64,000 nt of DNA from Microbacterium sp. LWH11-1.2. Lineage in GTDB: Bacteria > Actinomycetota > Actinomycetes > Actinomycetales > Microbacteriaceae. The notes under the pieces are model-generated. The model had not been told where the DNA came from, ran no database searches, and worked only from the letters and a program-made list of their open reading frames with translations. The position numbers were made by a program, and so were the translations under genes. Shown here piece by piece: positions 25,401 through 33,524 of this stretch (the first letter of the stretch is position 1; each line of letters starts with the position of its first letter). The stretch is from positions 496,001 through 560,000 of the forward strand of contig NZ_CP151636.1 of assembly GCF_038397745.1 (NCBI RefSeq), read 5' to 3'.

Positions 25401-27598
25401 ATGTTGCCGATGAAGCCGTCCCAGTTGCGGTTGCCGCTCCACCCCTCGGCATCGATGAGCCGCTGCTGGCCGAGGAGCGCGTCGTCGTTCCAGATGTCCG
25501 CCTGACCGTTCTGGATGAACCGGACCATCGTCGAATTGATGCCCTTGTTCTCCTTGCCGCCGTAGGCGAGATCGTTCGGCCAATGCGCCCAGACGGAGTC
25601 GTCGACGAACTTGTCGCCCCACTCGGTCGCGACCTCGAGGTCCATCGCATGCAGCTCGTCCGCCAGCTCTTCGGCGACCCACCCGTTCGAGTAGTAGACG
25701 TCGATGTACACGCCGCTGAGGCCAGGGACCTCGTCGCGCAGCTGCTGGAAGCGGTCGAGCACGCGTCCGGTGCCGAGGTCGGTCTGCTGGTTGATGTAGT
25801 AGGACTGATCGAGCCAGTTCCACCCGGGCTTGTACGGGGCGGCACCGTCGAGGATCGCCGGATCGAACGAGTTCGCCTGCGGGTAGATCTCGGTCGCGTT
25901 GACGTGCACGCTCATGTCGGCGTTGAGCTTCGCTCCCTCGTCGACCAGGCGGTTGAGGTCGTCGACACCACCGGCGCGCTCATTGGGGTTTCCACCGTAG
26001 TCGGTGTTCGCCGAGTCGTGCCCCTCGCTGCCGAAGCCCTTGTTGAGCACCCACTGGCCGAGGCCGTCGGTCTGATTCGCGATGCGCTTGGTGTTGTCGA
26101 GCGTGAGGTCGAAGTAGTTGGTCGCGGTCGAGGCGAAGTTGAACGGGATGCGACTGACCACGCGCTCCGCGACCCGGTCGGCGCCGAGGCGCACGGTGTC
26201 GACCTCGCGATAGCGGATGCCGGCGTCCTGCCAGTCGACGGCGGCGTCGCCGTTGCGGTCGGACGTGAGGAACACGGTCACCTTCGGCAGCTCGTACGTC
26301 GTCACCCGCGCATCGACGGCGGTCGTCGGGTGGATCAGCCAGGCGCTCGATCCGATCTCGGCCGTGCGTCCGCCGGCGGTCGTCACGCGAGTGAGAAGGC
26401 GGGTGTTCCACGACGGCGTCCCGCCCGACGCCTGCGTCGTCGCGTTCGTGAGCACACTGCCGACGAGTGCGCCGTCGCCGAGGAAGGCGAAGGCCGCCCC
26501 CTTCTGACCGGTGGCGGTCGCGTCGTTCACCACGATGTGCTCATCGGCGTTCGTCGTGCTGTTCGGATCGATGACCGTGCGGTCGAGGACGGAGCCGGGA
26601 TCGTTCGTGGAGAGGAAGGCGTTGTCCGGCAGGCCCAGCGTGTTCACCGCTGCCCCGCCGCCGACCTCAGTCACCTCGAACTCGACGGCGCCCTCCGCCG
26701 TGACACGGATGCTGCTGCTCACCGTCACGTCGATGCCCGTGAGCGTCGACACGTAGTCGACTCCGGTCGCGGTGGCCGTCGAGGTGGTCGACGCGGCGTA
26801 GGAGGTGCCGTCGACCGACCAGGTGTTCGCCGACGCGCGCTGGCCGTCGAACGCGGCTCCGCCGACCAGGTAGCCCGTGATCTGCGGGAAGCCCTTCGCG
26901 ACGGTGGCGGTGGTGCCGCCGTTCGCGATCTCGACCGTCTCGATGTCGACGGGGACCTCGGGCTCCTCGGGCTCTTCGACGATGGGAGGGAGCTCCTCGT
27001 CCGAGAGCACCTCGATCTCGCCGGCACCGGCGCCGTTGCCCGCCATGTCCTGCGCGTCGATGATCAGCAGCGCGACGTAACGGCCGTCCTTCGCGGTGTC
27101 GAGCGTGATGCGCTGCTTCTCGTCGTTCGCCGTCGGCGCGTGCAGCGTCGCCGTGGCGGCCGCGTCGCCCCAGCCGCCCTCCGCGGGCGAGGTCGCAGCC
27201 GTCTGCGCGTCGTCGGTGACGTACACCTCGACGGTCTTCGCATCGATCCGCTGGCCGACCTTGCCCGAGTAGTCGAGCGCCTTCACCGAGAGCGACCGCT
27301 GCAGATCGATCGAGACCCAGTGCGGGAAGGGAGCCAGCTCCGCGTAGCGGGAGACCCACTGCGTCGCGAAGTCACCGTCGAAGGCGGCGAGCGCCGTGCC
27401 GTCGAGCGCGGGCGGCGCGGGGTAGGGATCCGCAGCGCTCGACACCCCGGTCAGGCGATAGTCGGTCTTGGGCACGGGAACCAGATCGGCGGCCAGCGCC
27501 GGCGACGCCTGCGCGGCGACACCGCCGAAGACGAGCGCGGTGACCAGGAGGGAGCTGAGGGTTCGTGCAGTGCGGGGACGTCGGGGACTCTTCGACAC
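22409..27598 (-). CDS. Endo-alpha-N-acetylgalactosaminidase (GH101), cell-surface anchored
   Basis: A 1,729-residue exported enzyme that should release Gal-beta-1,3-GalNAc from Ser/Thr O-glycans. Order: signal peptide (cleavage near ASPALA-AD, residue ~37); galactose-binding domain (~45-185); GH101 core (~230-900) with YIDVYY, where Asp633 is the likely nucleophile, and TEWG, where Glu659 is the likely acid/base; beta domain (~1040-1230); NEW3-type domain (~1240-1340); F5/8 type C (CBM32-like) domain (~1345-1490); two Ig-like repeats (GETVGAELTGFEP, GSSVDVQLRSFEP); sortase-type LSETG, a membrane helix and RRRR. The GTG at 27598 after GAGAGG gives a proper signal peptide; the frame stays open to 27694 without one. 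Two LacI-type sites flank the promoter. Confidence 0.9.
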   Translation of the reverse strand: MSKSPRRPRTARTLSSLLVTALVFGGVAAQASPALAADLVPVPKTDYRLTGVSSAADPYPAPPALDGTALAAFDGDFATQWVSRYAELAPFPHWVSIDLQRSLSVKALDYSGKVGQRIDAKTVEVYVTDDAQTAATSPAEGGWGDAAATATLHAPTANDEKQRITLDTAKDGRYVALLIIDAQDMAGNGAGAGEIEVLSDEELPPIVEEPEEPEVPVDIETVEIANGGTTATVAKGFPQITGYLVGGAAFDGQRASANTWSVDGTSYAASTTSTATATGVDYVSTLTGIDVTVSSSIRVTAEGAVEFEVTEVGGGAAVNTLGLPDNAFLSTNDPGSVLDRTVIDPNSTTNADEHIVVNDATATGQKGAAFAFLGDGALVGSVLTNATTQASGGTPSWNTRLLTRVTTAGGRTAEIGSSAWLIHPTTAVDARVTTYELPKVTVFLTSDRNGDAAVDWQDAGIRYREVDTVRLGADRVAERVVSRIPFNFASTATNYFDLTLDNTKRIANQTDGLGQWVLNKGFGSEGHDSANTDYGGNPNERAGGVDDLNRLVDEGAKLNADMSVHVNATEIYPQANSFDPAILDGAAPYKPGWNWLDQSYYINQQTDLGTGRVLDRFQQLRDEVPGLSGVYIDVYYSNGWVAEELADELHAMDLEVATEWGDKFVDDSVWAHWPNDLAYGGKENKGINSTMVRFIQNGQADIWNDDALLGQQRLIDAEGWSGNRNWDGFIGNIWTQSLPTKFIQQFDLLTYEAGTSATLTDDVGITIDDGDRVITMDGVTVLRGDSYLLPWQTLESSADAGSPVDADKMYFFSASGGSHTFGVTDAFSGNTAFDVFELSDQGRQKVSTVSAMNGELTLSGDENTAYVVVPQGGAVRAPIDYHDAGLDDPGFNAGTLDGWHPQGDVSIERTDLGAQKNQSRGDNVAVLGAAASSISQTVTGLAPGQRYSFSAQVQIDQTAARDVVVAVDTPAGAITRTWNLSPTLNLMLPDSKAGQHYQRGTVSFLAPASGEVTVSIAAPAGEAKVRVDNARVMVDTTTAPTQGTVYSSDFEGNQPGWGPFVYSGDPGGIRTSISRRHDPYTGSDWRNTARPFAPGGAQAGLAVDSTLHGDHSLLSHSELSGVVYRTDPTLVSLQAGHTYRVGFNYQVGASGAYRWVTGTDALAAGEATSTTLGRTDLAQALETTSFVQDVKVGCGDYTWVGLERVGGPEVDFVLDDFTVTDLGPTTGGTPCATVSGGAAVLSPGGQSTFTSTFTNSEDIAVENIGVELAVPEGYAVEVADGSSNLFETVDAGDSVETTWLITAPAEAAGASVGIGIEATYLADCDVRSVATSVQATVATRARIPNEQITASANSEETVNEDGKAANMLDGEAGTFWVSRWAADATAYPHVLTFDLGAAEQVDGISYLRRTANTNGPIKGYEVAVSADGQTFTPVTTGEWKNVAEWQDVSFEETTARYVRVTATSSISGSQFSAVAEIAIYGTAAPQSGHAPKERPADDIDECTPVTDPELSLDATSVRAGETVGAELTGFEPSSAVSFWLGEVKITDAAVDGEGALTSRLLIPLATEVGKHEVIVKDASGEPVASAPLKVKKAKPAKDATVTVSVETVRGGSSVDVQLRSFEPGDAVQVWLHSEPVKLGDVTVDADGNALARVVIPAATPAGQHSIVVTDAEGAELARTGLAVTAAPGGAGGSLSETGADGALWAAVGLSALALILLGGVLWTRRRRVG

Positions 27599-27679
27599 GT
27601 GGTGCCTCTCGAACGTAGCGTCGCACGGGAGTCGAGACGCCCCGATGCGCCGCAGATGGAAGCCATCAGCAGAAGCTGA

Positions 27680-27748
27680 TGTTTGCGCTATCACCCTACA
27701 GTCGCTCTATTCGCATGACAAGGATTCTTCTTGATATCTGCGCAAACA
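27680..27748 (-). promoter_or_regulatory. GH101 promoter flanked by two LacI-type operators
   Basis: Read on the minus strand, the -35 is TTGTCA (27716-27721) and the -10 is TAGGGT (27693-27698), 17 bp apart. One operator-like site, TGTTTGCGCTATCA, covers 27680-27693 at the transcript start. A second, TGTTTGCGCAGATA, covers 27735-27748 upstream of the -35. The centres are 55 bp apart, about five helical turns, which would allow repression by looping. Confidence 0.72.
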
Positions 27749-27771
27749 TCCTCCATGTCGCGACCGGACAC

Positions 27772-27808
27772 GCAGAGCCGCCCGGCCTTCACGGCCGAGC
27801 GGCTCTGC
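27772..27808 (-). terminator. Terminator after the GH35 gene
   Basis: Stem GCAGAGCCG (27772-27780) / CGGCTCTGC (27800-27808), with an inner CGGCC/GGCCG stem and a short loop. It lies 13 bases past the GH35 stop codon. Confidence 0.8.
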
Positions 27809-27820
27809 GACCATCCCCGG

Positions 27821-29614
27821 TCAGGACCCCACGAACTCCTCGGTGTCGCCGAAGACCGGCTCCTCGCAGATCTCGACGGTCGCGCCGACACCGTCGAGAT
27901 CCAGGACGCGGATCTCGTTGCGCCCGCACCGCCAGAGCGGGGCGGGCGCATAGAGGGTCTGCTGCGGGCCCACCTTCCAGTACCGGCCGAGCAGGAAGCC
28001 GTTCAACCACACCATCCCCTTGCCGCCGCCGGGGAAGGCGAGCCAGGCGTCCAGCGCCTCGTCGACGTCGATGTGCGCGACGGCGAGCCCGTCGCGCACG
28101 CCGAACGCGTTCTCGGCATCCGGCGCCTCCTGCGGCACGACACGGTGCGTCCAGGCGTTGACGAAGCGGCGGCCGATCATCACGCCCCGCATGACCCCCT
28201 TGCCCTCGCCGGTGTACGGGCCGTAGTTGATGCGGCCGAGGCTCTCGACGACGATCGTGAGGAGCCCCGTGCGCGCGGAACCGGGAAGGACCATCGAGGT
28301 CGTGCCGTCGCGCTCCAGCGTGCCGATCCGCTCATCGTCGAGGAAGACGGTCGCGCGGTCATGCAGACCCTCGATCGTGAGCGTGGCGCCCTCGGGGAAC
28401 GACACCGAGGTCTCGTACGCGACGAGCCCGTCCTCCGCGCCGAGCTGCTCGAACGTCTGCGGACGAGGGGTCGGCGCGCCCACGGGAGGTGCCGCGCGGA
28501 CGACGTCGAGCAGCGATGCCTGCGGCACCAGGGCGACGGATGCCGCCGCCTGCCGCCGCGGCGGGAGCGGGATCGCCGGCAGCTCTTCTCGATGGAAGGG
28601 GGCGAAGAGCTCACGCAGCGCGTGGAACTTGGCGCCGAGCGACCCGTCCTCGCCGATCGGGGCATCGGAGTCGTAGCTGGTCGTCGTGGGCTGGAGCACA
28701 CGGTCGTGGTTGGCCCCGTTCCAGAGACCGAAGTTCGTGCCGCCGTGCGCCATGTAGAGGCTCACCGAGCCTCCGGCCTCGAGAAGCTCGCCGAGGGTGC
28801 CGCCCATGCTCGCGACGGAGCGCACATGGTGCCGCTCCCCCCAGTGGTCGAACCAGCCGCCCCACAGCTCGCTGCACATGAGCGCCTCGCCGTCCCGGCG
28901 CAGCTTCAGGGCCTCGCCGACACCGGTGCCGAAGGTGAAGGTGGTCATCGCGCCGGGGATGCTGCCGTGGGCGACCATGTCGCCCGTGATCCCGTCGGCC
29001 GTCGTGAGCATCTCGACCATCCCGCGCGACCGGAGCCCGTCGCGGAGGTGGGCGAGATACTCCTCGTCGCTCCCGAAGGATCCGTACTCGTTCTCCACCT
29101 GCACCGCGACGATGGGCCCGCCGTGCGCCGCCTGCAGCGGCACGAGTCGCGGGATGAGCTCGTCGTACCAGGCGTCGACGGCCGCGAGGAAGGCGGGATC
29201 GCTGGTGCGCAGTGCGGTGACGCGTCCGGAGAGCCAGTGCGGGATGCCGCCGTTGGACCACTCGGCGCAGATGTAGGGACTCGGCCGGATGAAGACATCG
29301 AGCCCGACCTCGCCCGCGATCCGGACGAATCGCTCGACATCACGCCAGTCGTCGAAACGGCGGTCGCCCTCGACCCGCTCGTGGAAGTTCCATGCCACGT
29401 ACGTGTCGACCGTGTTCGCCCCCATCGCCGCGAGGCGGCGGAGCCGGTCCTCCCACTGGTCAGGGTGCACGCGGAAATAGTGGATCGCGCCGGAGAGGAT
29501 GCGGTGCTTCTCTCCGTGACGGAGGATCTCGCCGTCACGCCAGGTCAGAGCGGGCGACCGCGCGTCGAGCGCGGCGGGGGCGACGCCGGCAGGCGATGCG
29601 AGAAGGTCAGACAT
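27821..29614 (-). CDS. Beta-galactosidase, glycoside hydrolase family 35
   Basis: A 597-residue GH35 enzyme. The barrel begins with LSGAIHYFRVHPDQWEDRLRRLAAMGANTVDTYVAWNFHE. The acid/base is Glu176 in VQVENEYGS, and the nucleophile is Glu249 in CSELWGGWFDHWG. After the barrel come beta domains with NYGPYTGEGKG and WLNGFLLGRYWKVGPQQTLY. There is no signal peptide, so it acts in the cytoplasm, probably removing beta-1,3-linked galactose from an imported disaccharide. The ATG follows GGGAG. A LacI-type operator lies in its promoter just after a GATAAT -10. It is divergent from the LacI gene and downstream of nothing else, so it is a single-gene unit. Confidence 0.92.
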   Translation of the reverse strand: MSDLLASPAGVAPAALDARSPALTWRDGEILRHGEKHRILSGAIHYFRVHPDQWEDRLRRLAAMGANTVDTYVAWNFHERVEGDRRFDDWRDVERFVRIAGEVGLDVFIRPSPYICAEWSNGGIPHWLSGRVTALRTSDPAFLAAVDAWYDELIPRLVPLQAAHGGPIVAVQVENEYGSFGSDEEYLAHLRDGLRSRGMVEMLTTADGITGDMVAHGSIPGAMTTFTFGTGVGEALKLRRDGEALMCSELWGGWFDHWGERHHVRSVASMGGTLGELLEAGGSVSLYMAHGGTNFGLWNGANHDRVLQPTTTSYDSDAPIGEDGSLGAKFHALRELFAPFHREELPAIPLPPRRQAAASVALVPQASLLDVVRAAPPVGAPTPRPQTFEQLGAEDGLVAYETSVSFPEGATLTIEGLHDRATVFLDDERIGTLERDGTTSMVLPGSARTGLLTIVVESLGRINYGPYTGEGKGVMRGVMIGRRFVNAWTHRVVPQEAPDAENAFGVRDGLAVAHIDVDEALDAWLAFPGGGKGMVWLNGFLLGRYWKVGPQQTLYAPAPLWRCGRNEIRVLDLDGVGATVEICEEPVFGDTEEFVGS

Positions 29615-29630
29615 GGGGCTCCCAAGAAAG

Positions 29631-29650
29631 TGTTTGCGCTCACATTATCG
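29631..29650. promoter_or_regulatory. GH35 promoter -10 and LacI-type operator
   Basis: On the minus strand, GATAAT (29645-29650) is the probable -10 of the GH35 gene. Directly after it is the 14-mer TGTGAGCGCAAACA (29631-29644; complement TGTTTGCGCTCACA), covering the transcript start. The same 14-mer with one change is in the ABC operon promoter. Confidence 0.72.
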
Positions 29651-29694
29651 CATGCACACGCTCATTGCTCCCCGGAAACCAGCCGTTTGATCGC

Positions 29695-29700
29695 TATCAT
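29695..29700 (+). promoter_or_regulatory. -10 box TATCAT for leaderless lacI-type gene
   Basis: TATCAT lies 6 bases before the ATG at 29707 and no ribosome site is present, which fits a leaderless mRNA. Confidence 0.6.
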
Positions 29701-29706
29701 TGCTCC

Positions 29707-30741
29707 ATGTCCCCACGCCGCCCTCGAGAGGATCGAGCCCCGAGCCAGGTCGACGTGGCGCGCCTCGCCGGCGTCTCGACGCAGACCGTCTCCCGCGTCA
29801 TGTCCGCACAGGACAACGTCCGCCCCGACACCGCGCGACGGGTTCTCGCGGCCGTCGAGGAGCTGGGCTACCGCGTGCACGCGGCCGCCGCGTCGCTCGC
29901 CTCCGGCCGCTCACGGATCCTCGGCGTCATCGTCGTCTCCACCGACCGGTACTCCTCGGCAGCCCTCGGCGTCGGCATCGAGCAGGCGGCCGCGGCGAAC
30001 GGATACACGGTCACGACCGCAGCGGTTCCGGACCACGCATCGACCGAGTCGTTCCTCGAGGCCTTCGACCGCCTGGAGCGGCAGGGGGCGGAGGGGATCA
30101 TCCTCGGCATCCCGGTCGAACTCGACAGCCCGGCCATGAGAGCGCGAACAGAGCGCACGCCGTCGACGCGCAGCGAGCGCGCCTCTCTCGACGAGGACGC
30201 ACCCCTCGCCGTCGACCAGCGCGCGATCGCCCGCCTCGCCGTGGAGCACCTTCTCGATCTCGGTCACTCCACGGTCTGGCACGTCTCGGGCGACGACTAC
30301 TGGGCCGAGACGCAGCAGCGCAGCGAGGCGTGGGAGCAGACGCTCCGCGACCGCGGCATCGTGCCGCCTCCGGTGATCCCCGCCGACTGGACCCCCGAGT
30401 CGGGATACCGCGCCGGCCGCACGATCGCGGCGATCCCCGAGGTGACCGCTGTCTTCGTCAGCAGCGATGAGATGGCGTTCGGCCTGATCCGCGCCCTGCA
30501 CGAGGCCGGGCGCAGCGTACCGGAGGACGTCTCGGTCGTGAGCGTCGACGACATCGCCCTCGCAGCCTACGCGTCGCCGGCGCTCACGACGGTGCGTCAG
30601 CCGTTCGAGGCGATGGGGCGCGCGGCGGCACTCCGGGTGATCGGGCAGATCGAGGGCCATGAGGCCGTCGGCGACGTGCCGTCGACCGATCCGGAGCTCA
30701 TCGTGCGCTCCTCGACCGCGCCGCCGAGATCGGCGCGCTGA
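29707..30741 (+). CDS. LacI family regulator of the glycan locus
   Basis: A 344-residue LacI repressor. The DNA-binding head is VDVARLAGVSTQTVSRVMSAQDNVRPDTARRVLAAVEELGYRVHAAAASLASG (residues ~14-66), followed by a periplasmic-binding-protein-like sugar domain (ILGVIVVSTDRYSS to about residue 335) with the dimer-side phrase VSVVSVDDIALAAYASPALTTVRQPFE. It is divergent from GH35 and close to GH101, and the shared TGTTTGCG sites are its likely targets. The ligand is probably a galactose- or GalNAc-containing sugar. Its mRNA appears leaderless. Confidence 0.92.
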   Translation: MSPRRPREDRAPSQVDVARLAGVSTQTVSRVMSAQDNVRPDTARRVLAAVEELGYRVHAAAASLASGRSRILGVIVVSTDRYSSAALGVGIEQAAAANGYTVTTAAVPDHASTESFLEAFDRLERQGAEGIILGIPVELDSPAMRARTERTPSTRSERASLDEDAPLAVDQRAIARLAVEHLLDLGHSTVWHVSGDDYWAETQQRSEAWEQTLRDRGIVPPPVIPADWTPESGYRAGRTIAAIPEVTAVFVSSDEMAFGLIRALHEAGRSVPEDVSVVSVDDIALAAYASPALTTVRQPFEAMGRAAALRVIGQIEGHEAVGDVPSTDPELIVRSSTAPPRSAR

Positions 30742-30747
30742 CCCGCG

Positions 30748-32049
30748 TCACCAGCGACCGCGCCGACGCTCCCACTCGTCTTCGATCGTGCGCCGTCGGC
30801 CGGCGACGATCCCGGCGGGGATCGAGAGCACGAGCACGGCAGCGACGACGAAGATCGGAACCTGCCACCCGGCTGTCGTCTCGTGGAGCATCCCGATCAA
30901 CAGGGGGAAGACGGCGGCGATCGCATAGCCGATGCTCTGCACGAAGCCGCTCAGCGCGACAGCGCTCTCGGGCGTGCGTGCGCGGATGCTGAGCAGTACG
31001 AGGCTCAGTGGGAACATGATCGCCGAGAGCCCGAAGATGCCGACCCACAACGGCAGCGCCACGGTCGGCGCGAACAGGAACCCGGCCAGACCCACCAGAC
31101 CGCCGACGACGCCGACGAAGAAGAGCGGACGCGTCGCCTGGTACTTCACCACGAGGACCGGCACGATCATCGAGCACGGCAGACCGACGAGCGCGAACAG
31201 GGAGAGCAGCAGACCGGCGGTCGCCGGAGTGACGCCGCCGATGTCGACCAGCATCGTCGGCATCCAGGCGAACGAGACGTAGGCCATGGTCGACGATGTG
31301 CCGAAGACGAGCGCGAGCGCCCAGGCGAGCGGCAGGCGCCAGAGCCGGGCGAAGTACCGTGGGTTCGCCGGAGCGGTCGAGATCGGACCGGTCGCGACGG
31401 CCACGGCATCCTGCACGTCATGGCGTCCGTCAGTGGGGTCGATGTCGTCGTACTCGACCGGCGCGACCATCGGTGCGCGGCGCTCACGGAGGGCCAGCGT
31501 CACCCACGGCAGCAGGGAGAGGGCTGCGACGACACCCCACATGCCGAGCGACAGACGCCAGCCGAGCGAGTCGGCCACCGGCACGGCGACCAGCGGCGGC
31601 AGGAAGGTCGAGATCGCCAGCGTCGTCGAGTAGACCGTCATCATGAGGCCGATGCGGTCGGGGAAGTACTTCTTCACCAGGGGCGGCAGCAGCACGTTCC
31701 CGGAGCCGACACCCGCGAAGACGAGGGCGGTCGACGCCAGAAGGGTCACGGAGTCGACAGCGAAGCCGCGCAGCAGCATCCCCGCCGCCATCAGCGCGAT
31801 GGCGGTCACCGCGACGCGCTCCAGACCGAACCGCCGCTCGAACAGCGGAGTGAGCAGGCCGAAGATCGCGAAGCACACCGGCGGCGCGGCCCCGATCAGG
31901 CCGATGACGACCGGCGAGACGGGGAAGTCCTCGGCCACGTGGTCGATCACCGGCGACAGCGAGGCGACAGCCGATCGCAGCGAGAACGCGACCAGCACGA
32001 TCCCGACGAGCGCGAGAGCCCTCCCCTGCCAGAGCGGCCTCGGCGTCAC
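30748..32049 (-). CDS. MFS transporter (CynX/NimT-like) coupled to purF
   Basis: A 433-residue protein with 12 predicted membrane helices and a central cytoplasmic loop rich in Asp (YDDIDPTDGRHD). The N-terminal pattern FSLRSAVASLSPVIDHVAEDF and GSGNVLLPPLVKKYFPDRIGLMM place it in the CynX/NimT-type group of the major facilitator superfamily. The GTG start at 32049 overlaps the purF stop by four bases (GTGA); longer frames run into purF. Translational coupling to purF is unusual and could mean transport of a purine or a purine analogue, but this is inference. It ends 6 bases from the convergent lacI-type gene. Confidence 0.9.
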   Translation of the reverse strand: MTPRPLWQGRALALVGIVLVAFSLRSAVASLSPVIDHVAEDFPVSPVVIGLIGAAPPVCFAIFGLLTPLFERRFGLERVAVTAIALMAAGMLLRGFAVDSVTLLASTALVFAGVGSGNVLLPPLVKKYFPDRIGLMMTVYSTTLAISTFLPPLVAVPVADSLGWRLSLGMWGVVAALSLLPWVTLALRERRAPMVAPVEYDDIDPTDGRHDVQDAVAVATGPISTAPANPRYFARLWRLPLAWALALVFGTSSTMAYVSFAWMPTMLVDIGGVTPATAGLLLSLFALVGLPCSMIVPVLVVKYQATRPLFFVGVVGGLVGLAGFLFAPTVALPLWVGIFGLSAIMFPLSLVLLSIRARTPESAVALSGFVQSIGYAIAAVFPLLIGMLHETTAGWQVPIFVVAAVLVLSIPAGIVAGRRRTIEDEWERRRGRW

Positions 32050-33518
32050 GAGGTCTGCGACCCCTCCACCCAGGCGAGGTATTCGTCGGAGACGGTGCCG
32101 GTCACGTAGCGGCCGTCGAAGCAGCTCATGTCGAGATCCGTCAGGACGGAGCCCTCGATGATCGCGGCCTTGAGGTCTTCGACCTCCTGGTAGACCAGGT
32201 GGTCGCAGCCGAGCTCCTCCGCGATCTCGGGAATGGTCCTCCCGTGTGCGATGAGCTCGTGACGCGACGGCATGTTGATGCCGTAGACGTGCGGATGCCG
32301 AACGGGCGGGGCCGCGGATGCGAAGGTCACCGAGGCGGCGCCGGCATCCCGCGCCATCTGGATGATCTCCTTCGACGTGGTGCCGCGCACGATCGAGTCG
32401 TCGATCAGGAGCACGTTCTTGCCCTGGAACTCGGTCGACATCGCGTTGAGCTTCTGCCGCACGCTCTTCTTGCGGACCGCCTGCCCCGGCATGATGAAGG
32501 TCCGGCCGACGTAGCGGTTCTTGTAGAAGCCCTCGCGGTATTCGATGCCGAGCTTGCGGGCGACCTCCATCGCGGCGGGGCGCGACGAGTCGGGGATCGG
32601 CATGACCACGTCGATCTTGTCCATCGGCACGTGCTTGGCGATCGTGTCGGCCAGGCGGTCGCCCATGCGCAGGCGCGACTCGTAGACCGAGACGCCGTTC
32701 ATGACCGAGTCGGGGCGGGCGAGGTAGACGTACTCGAAGGCGCACGGCGCGAGATGCACGTCCGATGCGCACCGTTTGCTGAACATCTCGCCGTCGTTCG
32801 TGATGAACACGGCCTCACCCGGCTCGACCTCGCGGACGACCTCGTAGTCGCCGTTCTCGAGCACGAGCGATTCGCTCGCGACGACCCACTCGTCTCGTCC
32901 CTCCGCGCCCTCGACGGTCGACGGACGGCGCCCGAGGATGAGCGGACGGATGCCGAACGGGTCGCGGAACGCGAGGAGGCCGTAGCCGGCGATCACGGCG
33001 ATCACGGCGTAGGCGCCCTCGATGCGCGCCTGCGTGCGGGTGACGGCCTCGAACACGCGCTCGGAGTCGAGGTCGACGGTCGAGGTGGTCGCCTGCAGCT
33101 CACCGGCGAGCACGTTCAGCAGCAGCTCGGTGTCACTGGACGAGTTGAGGTGGCGACGGTCGCGCTTCGCCATGTCGGCGGTGAGCTCACGCGTGTTGGT
33201 GAGATTGCCGTTGTGGATGAGGATGATGCCGTACGGCGCGTTCACGTAGAACGGCTGCATCTCCTCCTCGTTCGACGCGGTGCCCTTCGTGGCATAGCGC
33301 ACGTGTCCGAGGCCGACGTTGCCGAGCAGCGCGCGCATGTCGCGCGTGCGGAACGCCTCGCGCACCATGCCCTGCGCCTTCGCGTTGTGCATGACGCCGT
33401 TGGCTTCCGCCGTGGCGATGCCCGTCGCATCCTGGCCGCGATGCTGCAGCAGCAGGAGTGCGTCGTAGATGTCCTGATTGACCGGGGCGGACCCCACCAT
33501 TCCGACGATGCCGCACAT
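32046..33518 (-). CDS. purF: Amidophosphoribosyltransferase (PurF)
   Basis: A 490-residue enzyme of the first committed step of purine synthesis: PRPP + glutamine to phosphoribosylamine. It starts directly with MCGIVGMVG, so Cys2 becomes the N-terminal nucleophile after Met removal, with no propeptide. The glutaminase domain has HRGQDATGIAT, HVRYATKG and HNGNLTNTREL. The phosphoribosyltransferase domain has the PRPP loop LLIDDSIVRGTTSKEI. No ribosome site is clear; it begins 6 bases after purM stops, so the two are in one operon, purM-purF-MFS. Confidence 0.97.
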   Translation of the reverse strand: MCGIVGMVGSAPVNQDIYDALLLLQHRGQDATGIATAEANGVMHNAKAQGMVREAFRTRDMRALLGNVGLGHVRYATKGTASNEEEMQPFYVNAPYGIILIHNGNLTNTRELTADMAKRDRRHLNSSSDTELLLNVLAGELQATTSTVDLDSERVFEAVTRTQARIEGAYAVIAVIAGYGLLAFRDPFGIRPLILGRRPSTVEGAEGRDEWVVASESLVLENGDYEVVREVEPGEAVFITNDGEMFSKRCASDVHLAPCAFEYVYLARPDSVMNGVSVYESRLRMGDRLADTIAKHVPMDKIDVVMPIPDSSRPAAMEVARKLGIEYREGFYKNRYVGRTFIMPGQAVRKKSVRQKLNAMSTEFQGKNVLLIDDSIVRGTTSKEIIQMARDAGAASVTFASAAPPVRHPHVYGINMPSRHELIAHGRTIPEIAEELGCDHLVYQEVEDLKAAIIEGSVLTDLDMSCFDGRYVTGTVSDEYLAWVEGSQTS

Positions 33519-33524
33519 GGGCTT

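Noticed and set aside
22301..27679. Very long plus-strand open frame opposite GH101
   Set aside because: It is the antisense frame of a high-GC gene. The composition is Arg/Gly/Asp noise without domains, and the minus-strand frame encodes a clear GH101.
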